Source: VRUE01 sp963816785
GTDB taxonomy: Bacteria; Actinomycetota; Thermoleophilia; Solirubrobacterales; 70-9
Direction of reading: 5' to 3'
Assembly (NCBI GenBank): GCA_963816785.1
Contig: CAWFLL010000003.1
Coordinates: 17,406-81,405, forward strand
Length of the DNA stretch: 64,000 bases
The position numbers and the translations under genes were made by a program. Numbering within the stretch: the first letter of the stretch is position 1; each line of letters begins with the position of its first letter. The notes below the pieces were generated by a model. The model made no database searches, was not told where the DNA came from, and was given only the letters and a program-made list of their open reading frames with translations. This document shows, in pieces, positions 9,405 to 18,232 of this stretch.

Positions 9405-11225
9405 ATGGCGGTTGAGACGACCAGCCCGAGCGAGTCGAGGCCAAAGGCGCTCGACGCGGCGACGATGGCGGAGGCATTCCAGCTGACCGCCGCCGAGCAC
9501 GCCGGCCGCACCGCGATCCGCACCAAGGAAGACGAGTTCAGCATCACCTGGAGCGGCTACGCGGAACGGGTTCGCGACATCGCCGCCGGCCTCGCCGCGG
9601 TCGGCATCGAGCGCGGCGACACGGTCGGGATCATGCTCACCAACCGCCCCGAGTTCCACTTCGTCGACACCGCCGCGATCCACCTCGGCGCCACCCCGTA
9701 CTCGATCTACAACACCTCCACCCCGGAGCAGATCGGCTACCTGCTGGAGGACGCCGCCAACCGGGTCCTGGTCACCGAGGAGGCCTTCCTCGACACGGTG
9801 CTCGCCGCGCGGGATGGCGCCTCGGCCGCGCTGGAGCTGATCGTCGTCGTCGACGGCGAGGGTCGCGACGGCGTGATCTCGCTCGCCGAGCTGGAGGGGC
9901 GCGGTGCCGAGGACTTTGACTTCGACGCCATTTGGAGGGCGGTCGAGCCCGACGACCTGCTGACCCTGATCTACACCTCGGGGACGACCGGCCCTCCGAA
10001 GGGCGTCCAGCTCACCCACGGCAACCTGTTGGCCGCGCTCAGATCCTACGACCAGGTGTTCCGGCTCTCCGGCGAGGGACGCTTGATCTCCTGGCTGCCG
10101 ATGGCCCATGTCGCCGAGCGGAACTGCACCCACTACGGCCCGATGATCTATGGCCAGACGACGACCTGCTGCCCAGACCCAAGGCAGGTGGCCGCCTACC
10201 TGGCCGAAGTCAGGCCAACGTGGTTCTTCGCGGTGCCGCGGATCTGGGAGAAGCTGAAGGCGGCGATGGAGATCGGGTTCGCGGCGGAGCCGGACGACAA
10301 GCGGAAGGAGGCCATAGTCTGGGCCCTCGAAGTCGGCATGCGCAAGGTCCGGGCTGAGCAGGCGGGCAAAGAGGTGCCGGCTAAACTCGCCGATGAACAC
10401 GCAAAGGCCGACGAGCTCGTCCTCTCGAAAATGCGCGAGCGGATCGGCTTCGACCAGCTGGAGGCGGTGAACGTCGGCGCCGCCCCAACCCCGCGCCAGG
10501 TGATCGAGTTCTTCCACGCGCTCGGCGTTCCGCTGGCCGAGCTGTGGGGGTTGTCGGAGACCTGCGCCGCCGGGACCGTCAATCCACCCCACCGGGTGAA
10601 GATCGGGACCTGCGGCCCGGCCGCGCCGGGGATCGAGCTGAGGCTCGCCGACGACGGTGAGGTCCTGGTCCGCGGCGCCACCGTGATGGCGGGATACCGC
10701 AACGACCCGGAGAAGACCGCCGAGGCGATCGACTCCGAGGGCTGGCTGCACACCGGCGACGTCGGCGAGCTCGACGACGACGGTTACCTGACGATCGTCG
10801 ACCGCAAGAAGGAGCTGATCATCAACTCGGCCGGCAAGAACATGTCACCGGCCAACATCGAGGCCGCGATCAAGTCGGCCAGCGCGCTGATCGGCCAGGT
10901 CTGCGCGGTCGGGGACGACCGTCCCTACAACGTTGCGCTGATCGTGCTCGACCCCGACGCGGCGCCTGTCTTCGCGCAGCAGGAGGGGATCGAGGACACC
11001 TCGATCGAGTCCCTCGCGACTGAGCCCGCGGTGCTGGAGGAGGTCGCGGCGGGCGTCGAGGGCGGCAACGCCGACCTCGCCCGCGTCGAGCAGGTGAAGC
11101 GGTTCAAGCTGCTGCCGGCGGACTGGCATCCCGGCGGCGACGAGATGACCCCGACGATGAAGCTGAAACGACGTCCGATCGAACGGAAGTACGCCGCCGA
11201 GATCGACGAGCTGTACGCCGAGTAA
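9405..11225 (+). CDS. Long-chain acyl-CoA synthetase (AMP-forming, FadD15-like)
   Basis: Activates fatty acids to acyl-CoA through an acyl-adenylate. In 606 aa the ATP loop is YTSGTTGPPKG near residue 190, the acyl-pocket/adenylate motif is WGLSETC, the hinge region is GWLHTGDVGELDDDGYL, and the catalytic lysine region follows in RKKELIINSAGKN. ATG at 9405 has GAGGAGA upstream. Overall layout matches the FadD15/AAS-type family. It could feed the WS/DGAT enzymes in this window. Confidence 0.92.
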   Translation: MAVETTSPSESRPKALDAATMAEAFQLTAAEHAGRTAIRTKEDEFSITWSGYAERVRDIAAGLAAVGIERGDTVGIMLTNRPEFHFVDTAAIHLGATPYSIYNTSTPEQIGYLLEDAANRVLVTEEAFLDTVLAARDGASAALELIVVVDGEGRDGVISLAELEGRGAEDFDFDAIWRAVEPDDLLTLIYTSGTTGPPKGVQLTHGNLLAALRSYDQVFRLSGEGRLISWLPMAHVAERNCTHYGPMIYGQTTTCCPDPRQVAAYLAEVRPTWFFAVPRIWEKLKAAMEIGFAAEPDDKRKEAIVWALEVGMRKVRAEQAGKEVPAKLADEHAKADELVLSKMRERIGFDQLEAVNVGAAPTPRQVIEFFHALGVPLAELWGLSETCAAGTVNPPHRVKIGTCGPAAPGIELRLADDGEVLVRGATVMAGYRNDPEKTAEAIDSEGWLHTGDVGELDDDGYLTIVDRKKELIINSAGKNMSPANIEAAIKSASALIGQVCAVGDDRPYNVALIVLDPDAAPVFAQQEGIEDTSIESLATEPAVLEEVAAGVEGGNADLARVEQVKRFKLLPADWHPGGDEMTPTMKLKRRPIERKYAAEIDELYAE

Positions 11226-11250
11226 GCCCGGCGGGGATAGGTTTCCCCGC

Positions 11251-12933
11251 GTGACGAGGTTCAGTCAGACATTCCTTCCCACCCTGAGGGAGGCGCCGGC
11301 CGATGCCGAGGCCACCTCGCACAAGCTGATGGTTCGGGCGGGACTGATCCGGCAGCTCGGGGCCGGGCTGTGGACCTACCTGCCGGCCGGGTGGCGGTCG
11401 GTGCGGAAGGTCGAGCAGGTGCTGCGCGAGGAGATGGAGGCGATCGGCGCCCAGGAGATGCTGATGCCGGTCCTGCAGCCGGCCCAGCCGTGGGAGGAAA
11501 CGGGTCGATACGGGATCGATGAGCTGTTCAAGCTCGAGGACCGCAAGGGCGCCCCGATGGTCCTCGCGATGACCCACGAGGAGTGCCTGACCTACCACGT
11601 CGCCCGCGAGGTCCGCTCCTACCGGGACCTGCCGCTGATGCTGTTCCACATCCAGACCAAGGAGCGCGACGAGCCGCGGCCCAGGGCCGGGGTGCTCCGG
11701 ACCCGCGAGTTCACGATGAAGGACGCTTACTCCTTCGACCGCGACGAGGAGGGGCTCGACCACTCCTACGGGCTGCAGAGCGAAGCCTACGGGCGGATCT
11801 TCGATCGCTGCGGCCTGCGCTGGTACCGGGTCGAGTCCGACGTCGGGATGATGGGCGGCTCGGGGGCCCACGAGTACATGGCCCCCTGCCCCGCGGGCGA
11901 GAACGAGGTCGCGCTCGCACCGGGATATGCGGCCAACGTGGAGATCGCCTCGGCCGAGCCGCAGCCGGTCGAGCTGCCGGCCCCGCTGGCCTCCCCCGAG
12001 GAGGTCGCGACCCCGGGGTTGACGACGGTCGAGGAGGTGTCGGGCGCGCTCGCGGTTGCGCCGGGGGCGCTGATCAAGGCGATGCCGGTGATCGTCGAGG
12101 GGCGGGGAATGGCCCTGGTCCTCCTCCGCGGCGACCATCGGCTCAACGAGATCAAGCTCCGCAACGCGCTCGGGGCCGAGTTCCGGCTCGCGGGCGCGGA
12201 TGAGATCGAGGCCGAGCTCGGGCCGGTCGGGTTCATCGGCCCGGTCGGGGCGGGCATCCCGATCATCAAGGACACGGCGATCGGGCCGGGCCCCCACGTC
12301 ACAGGAACCAACCGGGCCGACGCCCACCTGCGCGGAGTGGAGCCGGGTCGGGACTTCGAGTTCGAGGAGATGGACGTGCGCGCCGTCGAGGCCGGCGATA
12401 TCGCTCCCGGCGGAGGGACGATCGAGATCGAGACGGCGATCGAGGTCGGCAACATCTTCAAGCTCGGGACCCGCTACTCGGTTCCGCTCGGAGCCTCCTA
12501 CCTGGACGAGAACGGCAGCGAGCGCCCGGTCGTGATGGGCAGCTACGGAATCGGCCCGGCCCGGATCGTCGCCGCCGCGATCGAGCAGGGCGCCGACGAT
12601 CGGGGGATCGTCTGGCCGCAGCCGATCGCGCCCTGGCGCGTCCACCTCGTCTCGCTCGGGAAGGCCGGCCAGCCTGAGCGCGAGGCAGCCGACCGCCTCT
12701 ACGACGAGCTACGGGGACAGCTCGGCGGCGAGGTTCTCTATGACGACCGTGACGCCGGGCCCGGGGAGAAGCTGACCGACGCCGAGCTGCTCGGCTGCCC
12801 GGTGCGGCTGCTCGTCGGCCGCCGTGGGTTGGCCGAGGGCGTGATCGAGGCCAGCACGCGCAGCGACGGCGCCGAGCACAAGCTCCCGCTCGAGGATGCC
12901 GTCGAGCGGACGCTGGCCCTCCTCGATGGCTGA
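11251..12933 (+). CDS. proS: Prolyl-tRNA synthetase (bacterial type)
   Basis: Class II synthetase charging tRNA-Pro. The 560 aa length and the presence of an editing insertion between motifs 2 and 3 (around residues 225-385) define the bacterial type. Motif 2 region is RTREFTMKDAYSFD; GSYGIGPARI and the C-terminal anticodon domain (VLYDDRDAGPGEK) follow. The start is GTG at 11251. The last 8 nt overlap the next gene. Confidence 0.96.
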   Translation: MTRFSQTFLPTLREAPADAEATSHKLMVRAGLIRQLGAGLWTYLPAGWRSVRKVEQVLREEMEAIGAQEMLMPVLQPAQPWEETGRYGIDELFKLEDRKGAPMVLAMTHEECLTYHVAREVRSYRDLPLMLFHIQTKERDEPRPRAGVLRTREFTMKDAYSFDRDEEGLDHSYGLQSEAYGRIFDRCGLRWYRVESDVGMMGGSGAHEYMAPCPAGENEVALAPGYAANVEIASAEPQPVELPAPLASPEEVATPGLTTVEEVSGALAVAPGALIKAMPVIVEGRGMALVLLRGDHRLNEIKLRNALGAEFRLAGADEIEAELGPVGFIGPVGAGIPIIKDTAIGPGPHVTGTNRADAHLRGVEPGRDFEFEEMDVRAVEAGDIAPGGGTIEIETAIEVGNIFKLGTRYSVPLGASYLDENGSERPVVMGSYGIGPARIVAAAIEQGADDRGIVWPQPIAPWRVHLVSLGKAGQPEREAADRLYDELRGQLGGEVLYDDRDAGPGEKLTDAELLGCPVRLLVGRRGLAEGVIEASTRSDGAEHKLPLEDAVERTLALLDG

Positions 12934-13570
12934 GAAGGCCCCCTTTGGCCGGGGCCGGCTGCGACGGCTCTTCGGCCTCGACCGCAGCGGCCCGCCGCCG
13001 CGCCAGACCGAGAAGGGCGAGCCGCTCCACCCGTGGACCCTGCCCAACCTGGTCGGCTACCTGCGGATCGCGGCGATCCCGCTCTTCCTCTACCTGGCCT
13101 TCGAATCTGGCGACGGGCGCAGCGCCGCCGCGGCGGCCGTGTTCTGGCTGATCGCGGCGGGCGACTACGTCGACGGCTTCCTCGCCCGCGTCACCGGCCA
13201 GTACAGCCGCCTCGGGGCGCTCCTCGACCCGATCATCGACCGCCTCACGATCCTCGCCGGCGCCGTCGTCTGCTGGCACTTCGAGCTGCTGCCGCGCTGG
13301 GCGCTGGCGCTGCTGGTCGCAAGGGAAGTGGTGATGCTCGCGCTCGGCCAGTACGCGCTTCGCCACGGGGTCGAGATCAGGGTCAACTGGCCCGGTCGGA
13401 TCTCTGTCTTCCCGATCATGGGTGGGATCTTCTTCGCGCTCGTGCTCGAGGGCTGGGTCCCGGCGGCGCTCCTGATCGTCGGTGTGGCGCTGGCGCTGCT
13501 GGCGACGGTGCTCTACGCGCGCAGCGGGCTGGCCGCGATCCGGGCGCAAGACGGCACCCAACTCGGCTAA
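12926..13570 (+). CDS. pgsA: CDP-alcohol phosphatidyltransferase (PgsA family)
   Basis: Membrane enzyme transferring a phosphatidyl group from CDP-diacylglycerol to an alcohol, most likely glycerol-3-phosphate. In 214 aa the signature DxxDGxxAR(x8)GxxxDxxxD is intact (DYVDGFLAR, then GALLDPIIDRL). About six hydrophobic segments follow a basic N-terminus. ATG at 12926 overlaps proS by 8 nt. Acceptor identity (phosphatidylglycerol phosphate versus inositol or cardiolipin) cannot be read from sequence alone. The neighbourhood with FHA and MerR genes resembles the mycobacterial pgsA2-garA-ftsR neighbourhood. Confidence 0.88.
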   Translation: MAEKAPFGRGRLRRLFGLDRSGPPPRQTEKGEPLHPWTLPNLVGYLRIAAIPLFLYLAFESGDGRSAAAAAVFWLIAAGDYVDGFLARVTGQYSRLGALLDPIIDRLTILAGAVVCWHFELLPRWALALLVAREVVMLALGQYALRHGVEIRVNWPGRISVFPIMGGIFFALVLEGWVPAALLIVGVALALLATVLYARSGLAAIRAQDGTQLG

Positions 13571-13665
13571 ACCTTCAACCTGGAGTTGAACCTTGGCGAA
13601 TGCGACCTATAATCGGGAGTCCAGCGGCAAGAGGAGGCGTCGCCGCCTCCCAAACAAGGAGCGAG

Positions 13666-13938
13666 ATGGAGGACACCTTTCCCGATCTAGGTTCGCTCAG
13701 CGACGAAGAGCTGAAGGACCTGATCGACAACCTGACCGAAGAGGAGAACGAGATCTCCTACCGGCGTCGAGTCCTGCACGGCAAGATCGACATCCTCCGG
13801 GCCGAGCTGGTCAACCGCCTGCGCCAGAAGCGCGAAAGCGGCGACATGTTGATCTCGGGCGATGACGTAGCCCAGCTGACCGAGATCCTCGCCGGCAAGG
13901 CCCAGCCGCAACCGCCGGAGGACAAACCGGCCGCCTGA
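13666..13938 (+). CDS. Single-motif RsiG-like anti-sigma factor (c-di-GMP-binding helix protein)
   Basis: A 90 aa, mainly helical acidic protein. Residues 27-42 read ENEISYRRRVLHGKID, fitting the RsiG signature E(x3)S(x2)R(x3)Q(x3)D at E27, S31, R34, H38, D42, with His replacing Gln. In Streptomyces RsiG carries this motif twice and, with c-di-GMP, holds the sigma factor WhiG; a single-motif homodimeric version is known from Rubrobacter. This protein has one copy. Binding of c-di-GMP and a WhiG/FliA-like partner are inferred. It lies between pgsA and a GarA-like gene, 18 nt before the latter. Start ATG 13666 follows AAGGAGCGAG. Confidence 0.7.
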   Translation: MEDTFPDLGSLSDEELKDLIDNLTEEENEISYRRRVLHGKIDILRAELVNRLRQKRESGDMLISGDDVAQLTEILAGKAQPQPPEDKPAA

Positions 13939-13956
13939 CCGGCCCCGGGAGGCGCA

Positions 13957-14430
13957 ATGGCAGTCCACTGTCCCGAGTGCGGCTTCGTCAACCCTGAGGG
14001 GGCCAACTACTGCCAGAAATGCGGCGCCTACCTCGGCGGCCCGTCCGAGGGCGGCGAGGAGCCGACGACGATGACCTACACGGTCGACGACACCGGCGAC
14101 ATGCAGCCGATCGACATCGACCAGGTCCTCGAGAAGAGCGGCGCCGCGCTCGTGATCCGCAGCGGCGGCGGGCGCGCCGGTGAGAGCTTCACGGTCGAGG
14201 AGGACCGGGTCAGCATCGGACGCAGCCCCGACGCAGGGGTCTTCCTCGACGACGTCACCGTCTCCCGCAACCACGCGCTGCTCGTGCGCCGCCGGGACGG
14301 CCTCTATATCGACGACCTCGGCTCGCTCAACGGCACCTACGTCAACCGGCGCCGGATCGAGTCCCACCGGCTGTCGGACGGTGACGAGATCCAGGTCGGC
14401 AAGTACAAGCTCAGCTTCCTGGAGAAGTAG
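13957..14430 (+). CDS. GarA-like FHA protein with N-terminal zinc ribbon
   Basis: Phosphothreonine-dependent regulator of 157 aa. Residues 5-22 form a Cys4 zinc ribbon (CPEC, CQKC). A Thr-rich segment (EEPTTMTYT) lies in the place of the GarA phosphorylation motif. The C-terminal FHA domain has GRSPDAGVFLDD, SRNHA and NGTYVN. Mycobacterial GarA is phosphorylated by PknB/PknG and binds 2-oxoglutarate-metabolising enzymes; the same role here is inferred. The following FtsR-like gene starts directly after the stop, reproducing the garA-ftsR pair. Confidence 0.85.
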   Translation: MAVHCPECGFVNPEGANYCQKCGAYLGGPSEGGEEPTTMTYTVDDTGDMQPIDIDQVLEKSGAALVIRSGGGRAGESFTVEEDRVSIGRSPDAGVFLDDVTVSRNHALLVRRRDGLYIDDLGSLNGTYVNRRRIESHRLSDGDEIQVGKYKLSFLEK

Positions 14431-15177
14431 ATGGCCTCGGTCTCCGAAAAGGCACCGCGCCCCCGCGACTCGGCGAGCCGCCCCCGCAAGGCGCTGACGA
14501 TCGGCGCCGTCTGCAAGATCCTGCAGAGCGAGTTCGACGACGTCTCGATCTCGAAGATCCGCTACCTCGAGGATCAGAAGCTGCTCAGCCCCCGCCGGAC
14601 CGACGGCGGCTACCGCCTCTACAGCCAGTCCGACGTGGAACGGCTGCGGACGATCCTGCGCCTGCAGCGGGACGAGTTCCTGCCGTTGCGGGTGATCCGC
14701 CAGGAGCTCGCCGCCGGTGGCGACCTCGAATTCGGAGGCGGGACGGATCGGCCGGCCGGAGGTGCGGTCCGCCGGGCGATCCTGGTCAACACCTCGAGCG
14801 CCTACCTGACGCTCGACGAGCTGATCGAGGAGACGGGCGCCCGCGCCGAGCTGGTTTCCGAACTCGAGAACTTCGGCATCGTCCAGCCGGAGAAGCGCGA
14901 CGGCAGGACCGTCTACGACGAGACCGACCGCGAGGTAGTCCGTTCCGCCAACGAGCTCTCCAAGGTCGGAGTGGCGGCCCGCAACCTCCGCATCTTCCGC
15001 TCCTCCGCCGACCGCGAGGCGAGCCTGTTGGAGGCCCTGCTCGGGCCATCGCTGCGCTCGCGGAACCCGGAGCGCCGCAAGGAGGCGTTGGAGAGCCTCG
15101 AGAGCCTCGCGGCCACGGTCAGCCATCTCAAGCACCTCCTCCTGGTCAGGGACCTGCGGCGGCTCACCGGGGACTGA
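14431..15177 (+). CDS. MerR-family regulator, FtsR-like
   Basis: DNA-binding protein of 248 aa. A MerR winged helix occupies residues 20-95 (ALTIGAVCKIL, KIRYLEDQKLLSPRRTDGGY, RLYSQSDVERL); a second helix-rich domain follows. Position immediately after a GarA-like FHA gene matches Rv1827-Rv1828, whose second member belongs to the FtsR family that activates ftsZ in Corynebacterium. No metal-binding cysteines are seen at the MerR effector site. Regulation of cell division here is inferred from synteny. Confidence 0.82.
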   Translation: MASVSEKAPRPRDSASRPRKALTIGAVCKILQSEFDDVSISKIRYLEDQKLLSPRRTDGGYRLYSQSDVERLRTILRLQRDEFLPLRVIRQELAAGGDLEFGGGTDRPAGGAVRRAILVNTSSAYLTLDELIEETGARAELVSELENFGIVQPEKRDGRTVYDETDREVVRSANELSKVGVAARNLRIFRSSADREASLLEALLGPSLRSRNPERRKEALESLESLAATVSHLKHLLLVRDLRRLTGD

Positions 15178-15185
15178 CGGCCCCG

Positions 15186-15650
15186 GTGCCTCGGGTCACC
15201 CGCCGTCGCCACGTAGCCGCTCCCCCGGATCAGGTCTGGGCGCTCGTCTCCGACCCCTACAGCCTGCCCCGCTGGTGGCCGCGCACGAGCAGGGTCGAGA
15301 GCGTCGACGTCAAGAGCGGCGGCAGGCGGAGCCAATGGACCAAGGTGCTGGAAACCGCCGAGGGACGCGGGGTGCGGGCCGACTACCGATGCGTCAGCTC
15401 GGCCGAGGGCGAGCGCTACGCCTGGGAGCAGCAGCTCGAGGGAACGCCGTTCGCCAGACACCTGCGCAGCTCGAGGGTCGAGATCAACCTCCGGGCGGAC
15501 GACGGAGGGACCGACGTCGCGCTGCGCTCCGAGCAGGTACTGCGCGGCCTCTCCCGCCTTGGCTCGCCGATGATGCGCGGCGGCCAGGGCCGGATCCTCG
15601 AGGAGGCTCTCGACGGTCTCGAGCGGGCGCTCGGCCCCGAGGATCGATGA
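15186..15650 (+). CDS. SRPBCC-family (START-like) protein
   Basis: 154 aa protein with the polyketide-cyclase/START fold pattern: N-terminal RRRHVAAPPDQVWALVSDP strand-helix, a basic central sheet, and a long C-terminal helix (MRGGQGRILEEALDGLERAL). Such proteins hold small hydrophobic ligands. Start is GTG at 15186; its stop overlaps the following flavoprotein by 4 nt (ATGA), so the two are coupled. The ligand is unknown; a lipid role is suggested only by that neighbour. Confidence 0.75.
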   Translation: MPRVTRRRHVAAPPDQVWALVSDPYSLPRWWPRTSRVESVDVKSGGRRSQWTKVLETAEGRGVRADYRCVSSAEGERYAWEQQLEGTPFARHLRSSRVEINLRADDGGTDVALRSEQVLRGLSRLGSPMMRGGQGRILEEALDGLERALGPEDR

Positions 15651-17278
15651 CGACCGCCGCGCCGCGCCGCGACTCGAAGTGGTGGGGCTGGGGCGACCCC
15701 GGCATCACCCCCGAGCTCGACGAGCAGGGGCGGGAGATGCTCGAGGAGTTGGTCGGAAAGCTGGACCCCGCACCCCTCGCCGCCGGCCTCGAGGACTTCG
15801 AGCTGCCGGCCGCCGAGGCCCTGCCGCAGGCGCTGATCGACGCCATCGGGGCCGAGCGCGTCTTCACCTCGACCGAGGACCGGCTCCGCCATTCGACGGG
15901 TTGCGGGTATCCGGACCTCGCGCGGCTGCGCCAGGGCAGCCTCGAGGCGGCGCCCGATGCGGTTCTGCTGCCGGCCGACGCCGAGGCGGTGGGGCGGGTG
16001 ATCGCGGCCTGCGCCGCCGAGGGGATCGCCATCGTCCCGTTCGGCGGGGGAACCAGCGTTGTCGGCGGGATCGAGCCGATCCGCGGCGCCCACCCGCGGC
16101 TGGTCTCGCTCGATCTCGCCGGCCTCCAGGATGTCGAGGTCGACCGGCGCTCGCTGACCGCCCGCCTCGGCGCCGGGCTGCGCGGGCCCGAGGCCGAGGC
16201 CCGCCTCGGCGCCAGCGGGCTCACGCTGGGGCACTTCCCGCAGTCCTTCGAGTACGCGACGATCGGCGGTTTCGCGGCGACGCGATCGGCGGGCCAGGCC
16301 TCGAGCGGCTACGGGCGCTTCGACGCGCTTGTCAGCTCCATTCGACTGATCTCGCCGGCGGGGGAGCTGCGTACCCTCGACACCCCGCACACGGCCGCCG
16401 GTCCGTCGCTGCGGGAGCTGGTCGTCGGCTCCGAGGGCGTCCTCGGCGTGATTCCAGGTGTCACTGTGAGGGTCCGCCCGGCGCCGGCGGTCCGCCGCTT
16501 CGAGGCCTGGATCGCGGAGAGCTTCGAGGCGGGCGCCGATATCGTGCGCGCACTGGCCCAGGGACCTGGCCTGCCCGATGTGATCCGGGTCTCCGACGAG
16601 GAGGAGACCCGCGTCTCACTCGCCCTCTCGGGCCCTCGGGGCGTGTCCGGCAGGCTGTTCAACGGATACCTCGGCCTGCGGGCCCGGAGAGGTGGCTGCC
16701 TGATGGTGATCGGCATCGACGGCGACCAGGAGTCGGTGGCCCGTCGCCGGGCTCTCTCGGTGCGGGCCCTGCGCGCAGGCGGCGCCGCCTACCTCGGCCA
16801 GGCCGCCGGCCGCAGCTGGGACCGGGGACGATTCGAGGGCCCCTACCTGCGCGACACGCTGATGGAGATGGGAGCGATCGTCGAGACCCTCGAGACCTCC
16901 CACACCTGGGCCAGGCTCGGCGACCTCCATCGCGCTGTCGGCGAGGCGATCCGCGGCTCGCTGTCCGCCCAGGGGACACCCGGCCTCGCCTTCTCCCACC
17001 TCTCACATGCCTACCCCGACGGCGCCTCCCTCTACTTCACCTTCGTCGCCCGCGCCCGCCGCGGCGCCGAGCTCGAGCAATGGCGGGCGGTGAAGCGCGC
17101 AGCCTCGGAGGCGATCGTTGCCACCGGCGGCACGATCACCCACCACCACGGCATCGGCCGCGACCACTCCCCCTACATGGAGGCCGAGGTGGGGCGGACC
17201 GGGCTGGAGGCGCTGCGGGCGGTGAAGGAGCGGCTCGACCCGACCGGGATCATGAACCCCGGCAAGCTGCTTCCCTAG
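15647..17278 (+). CDS. FAD-linked oxidase, alkyldihydroxyacetonephosphate synthase-like
   Basis: 543 aa flavoprotein of the VAO/AGPS family. KWWGWGDP at the N-terminus and RHSTGCGYPDL resemble AGPS. The FAD-binding domain has PFGGGTSVVGG and the C-terminal region has ITHHHGIGRDHSPYM, which matches the AGPS active-site histidines. AGPS swaps an acyl for an alkyl chain on DHAP, the first committed step of ether lipids. Whether this actinobacterial member makes ether lipids is inferred. ATG at 15647 overlaps the SRPBCC gene, and its stop overlaps a convergent gene by 4 nt. Confidence 0.82.
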   Translation: MTTAAPRRDSKWWGWGDPGITPELDEQGREMLEELVGKLDPAPLAAGLEDFELPAAEALPQALIDAIGAERVFTSTEDRLRHSTGCGYPDLARLRQGSLEAAPDAVLLPADAEAVGRVIAACAAEGIAIVPFGGGTSVVGGIEPIRGAHPRLVSLDLAGLQDVEVDRRSLTARLGAGLRGPEAEARLGASGLTLGHFPQSFEYATIGGFAATRSAGQASSGYGRFDALVSSIRLISPAGELRTLDTPHTAAGPSLRELVVGSEGVLGVIPGVTVRVRPAPAVRRFEAWIAESFEAGADIVRALAQGPGLPDVIRVSDEEETRVSLALSGPRGVSGRLFNGYLGLRARRGGCLMVIGIDGDQESVARRRALSVRALRAGGAAYLGQAAGRSWDRGRFEGPYLRDTLMEMGAIVETLETSHTWARLGDLHRAVGEAIRGSLSAQGTPGLAFSHLSHAYPDGASLYFTFVARARRGAELEQWRAVKRAASEAIVATGGTITHHHGIGRDHSPYMEAEVGRTGLEALRAVKERLDPTGIMNPGKLLP

Positions 17279-18165
17279 CCCGAGCCTTCGGCCCCGGCGT
17301 CGACGACAGGCCCGGCCACCTTGCCGCGGAGGACGTCGGTGCCGTCGAACTGCGGCGTCTTTTTCTCTTTCTGCGCTTCGGTCACGGCGACCCGCAGGTC
17401 GCCGTTGGAGACGAGTGAGATTTCCAGTTCGTCGAAACCGCTGGCGAGCAGGCCGAGCGCCGTCGCCGGAACCTGGAACTGGCCGCTGATCGTGCCCGAC
17501 TCCGCAACTTTGGTCGCCGCGATCGGAATCCGCTCCGAGGGTGAGCGAGCGAGCGAGATCGCGTAGGAGCTGCCGCTGGGCGAGGGGGCGAGACCTTTGG
17601 CTGCGACCACCAGCAGGACCTGTTTGCGGAGCCTGCCGAACACGGCGCGGCCTTCGGCGTCGCTGCCGTCGACCCCCTTCAGGACCGCCTGCGTCGGCTG
17701 TTTCGAGGTCGAGGTCGGAGTGATGGCCGTCGGCGCCTGATCGGAGCCGCCGGAGCCGGAGTCGCCGCCGCCGATGTCGATCGCCCCGGTGGCGAAGAGG
17801 ACCAGCAGGAGCACCACCAGCGCCCCGCCGAGCACCTCAGCCAGGAGTCGGCGGTTGCCGAGGAGCCCCCCGCCCCGCTTCGCGGGCGACTCTGTCCTTG
17901 CCCGTGGAGCCGCCGCGACCGGCTCGGGCGCAGGCTCAGCCTGAGGTTGCTCGGCCTTCGGCTCCGGTGGCGGGGGTGGCGGCGGTGACGGTGCCGCGGG
18001 CTTCACCTCGGCCTCGGCCCCGCTGTCGAGCTCGGCGAGCGCGTCCCTGACCCTGGCGCGCACCTCGCCGACGCTGAGGCCCGTCAGGGCGCCGATGTCC
18101 TCATAGCCCTCCTCGCGCTGCGCGAGCAGTCGCAGCATCGCCTTCTGGTCCTCACTGAGCGCCAC
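17275..18165 (-). CDS. Membrane-anchored protein with N-terminal sigma-region-4-like helix-turn-helix
   Basis: 296 aa hypothetical protein. Residues 1-45 (AMLRLLAQREEGYEDIGALT...VRARVRDAL) look like a region-4/HTH module. A Pro/Glu-rich linker follows, then one membrane helix (LAEVLGGALVVLLLVLFATG) near residue 115, then an extracytoplasmic domain with a Ser/Gly linker and a predicted beta-rich C-terminus. This layout (cytosolic HTH, one TM, outside domain) suggests a membrane regulator or anti-sigma-like sensor. No family assignment is secure. Confidence 0.72.
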   Translation of the reverse strand: MALSEDQKAMLRLLAQREEGYEDIGALTGLSVGEVRARVRDALAELDSGAEAEVKPAAPSPPPPPPPEPKAEQPQAEPAPEPVAAAPRARTESPAKRGGGLLGNRRLLAEVLGGALVVLLLVLFATGAIDIGGGDSGSGGSDQAPTAITPTSTSKQPTQAVLKGVDGSDAEGRAVFGRLRKQVLLVVAAKGLAPSPSGSSYAISLARSPSERIPIAATKVAESGTISGQFQVPATALGLLASGFDELEISLVSNGDLRVAVTEAQKEKKTPQFDGTDVLRGKVAGPVVDAGAEGSG

Positions 18166-18232
18166 GGATCGGGAAGCCTACAGCCGGGCACCCCTCCGCC
18201 AGCGGCTCATCGGTGCGGATAGGGTCCCGGCG

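Noticed and set aside
7773..10751. 992-codon minus-strand frame over ispG and the acyl-CoA synthetase.
   Set aside because: Antisense shadow of two clear plus-strand genes; its only meaningful part is the signal-peptide end of the broken secreted protein near 7900.
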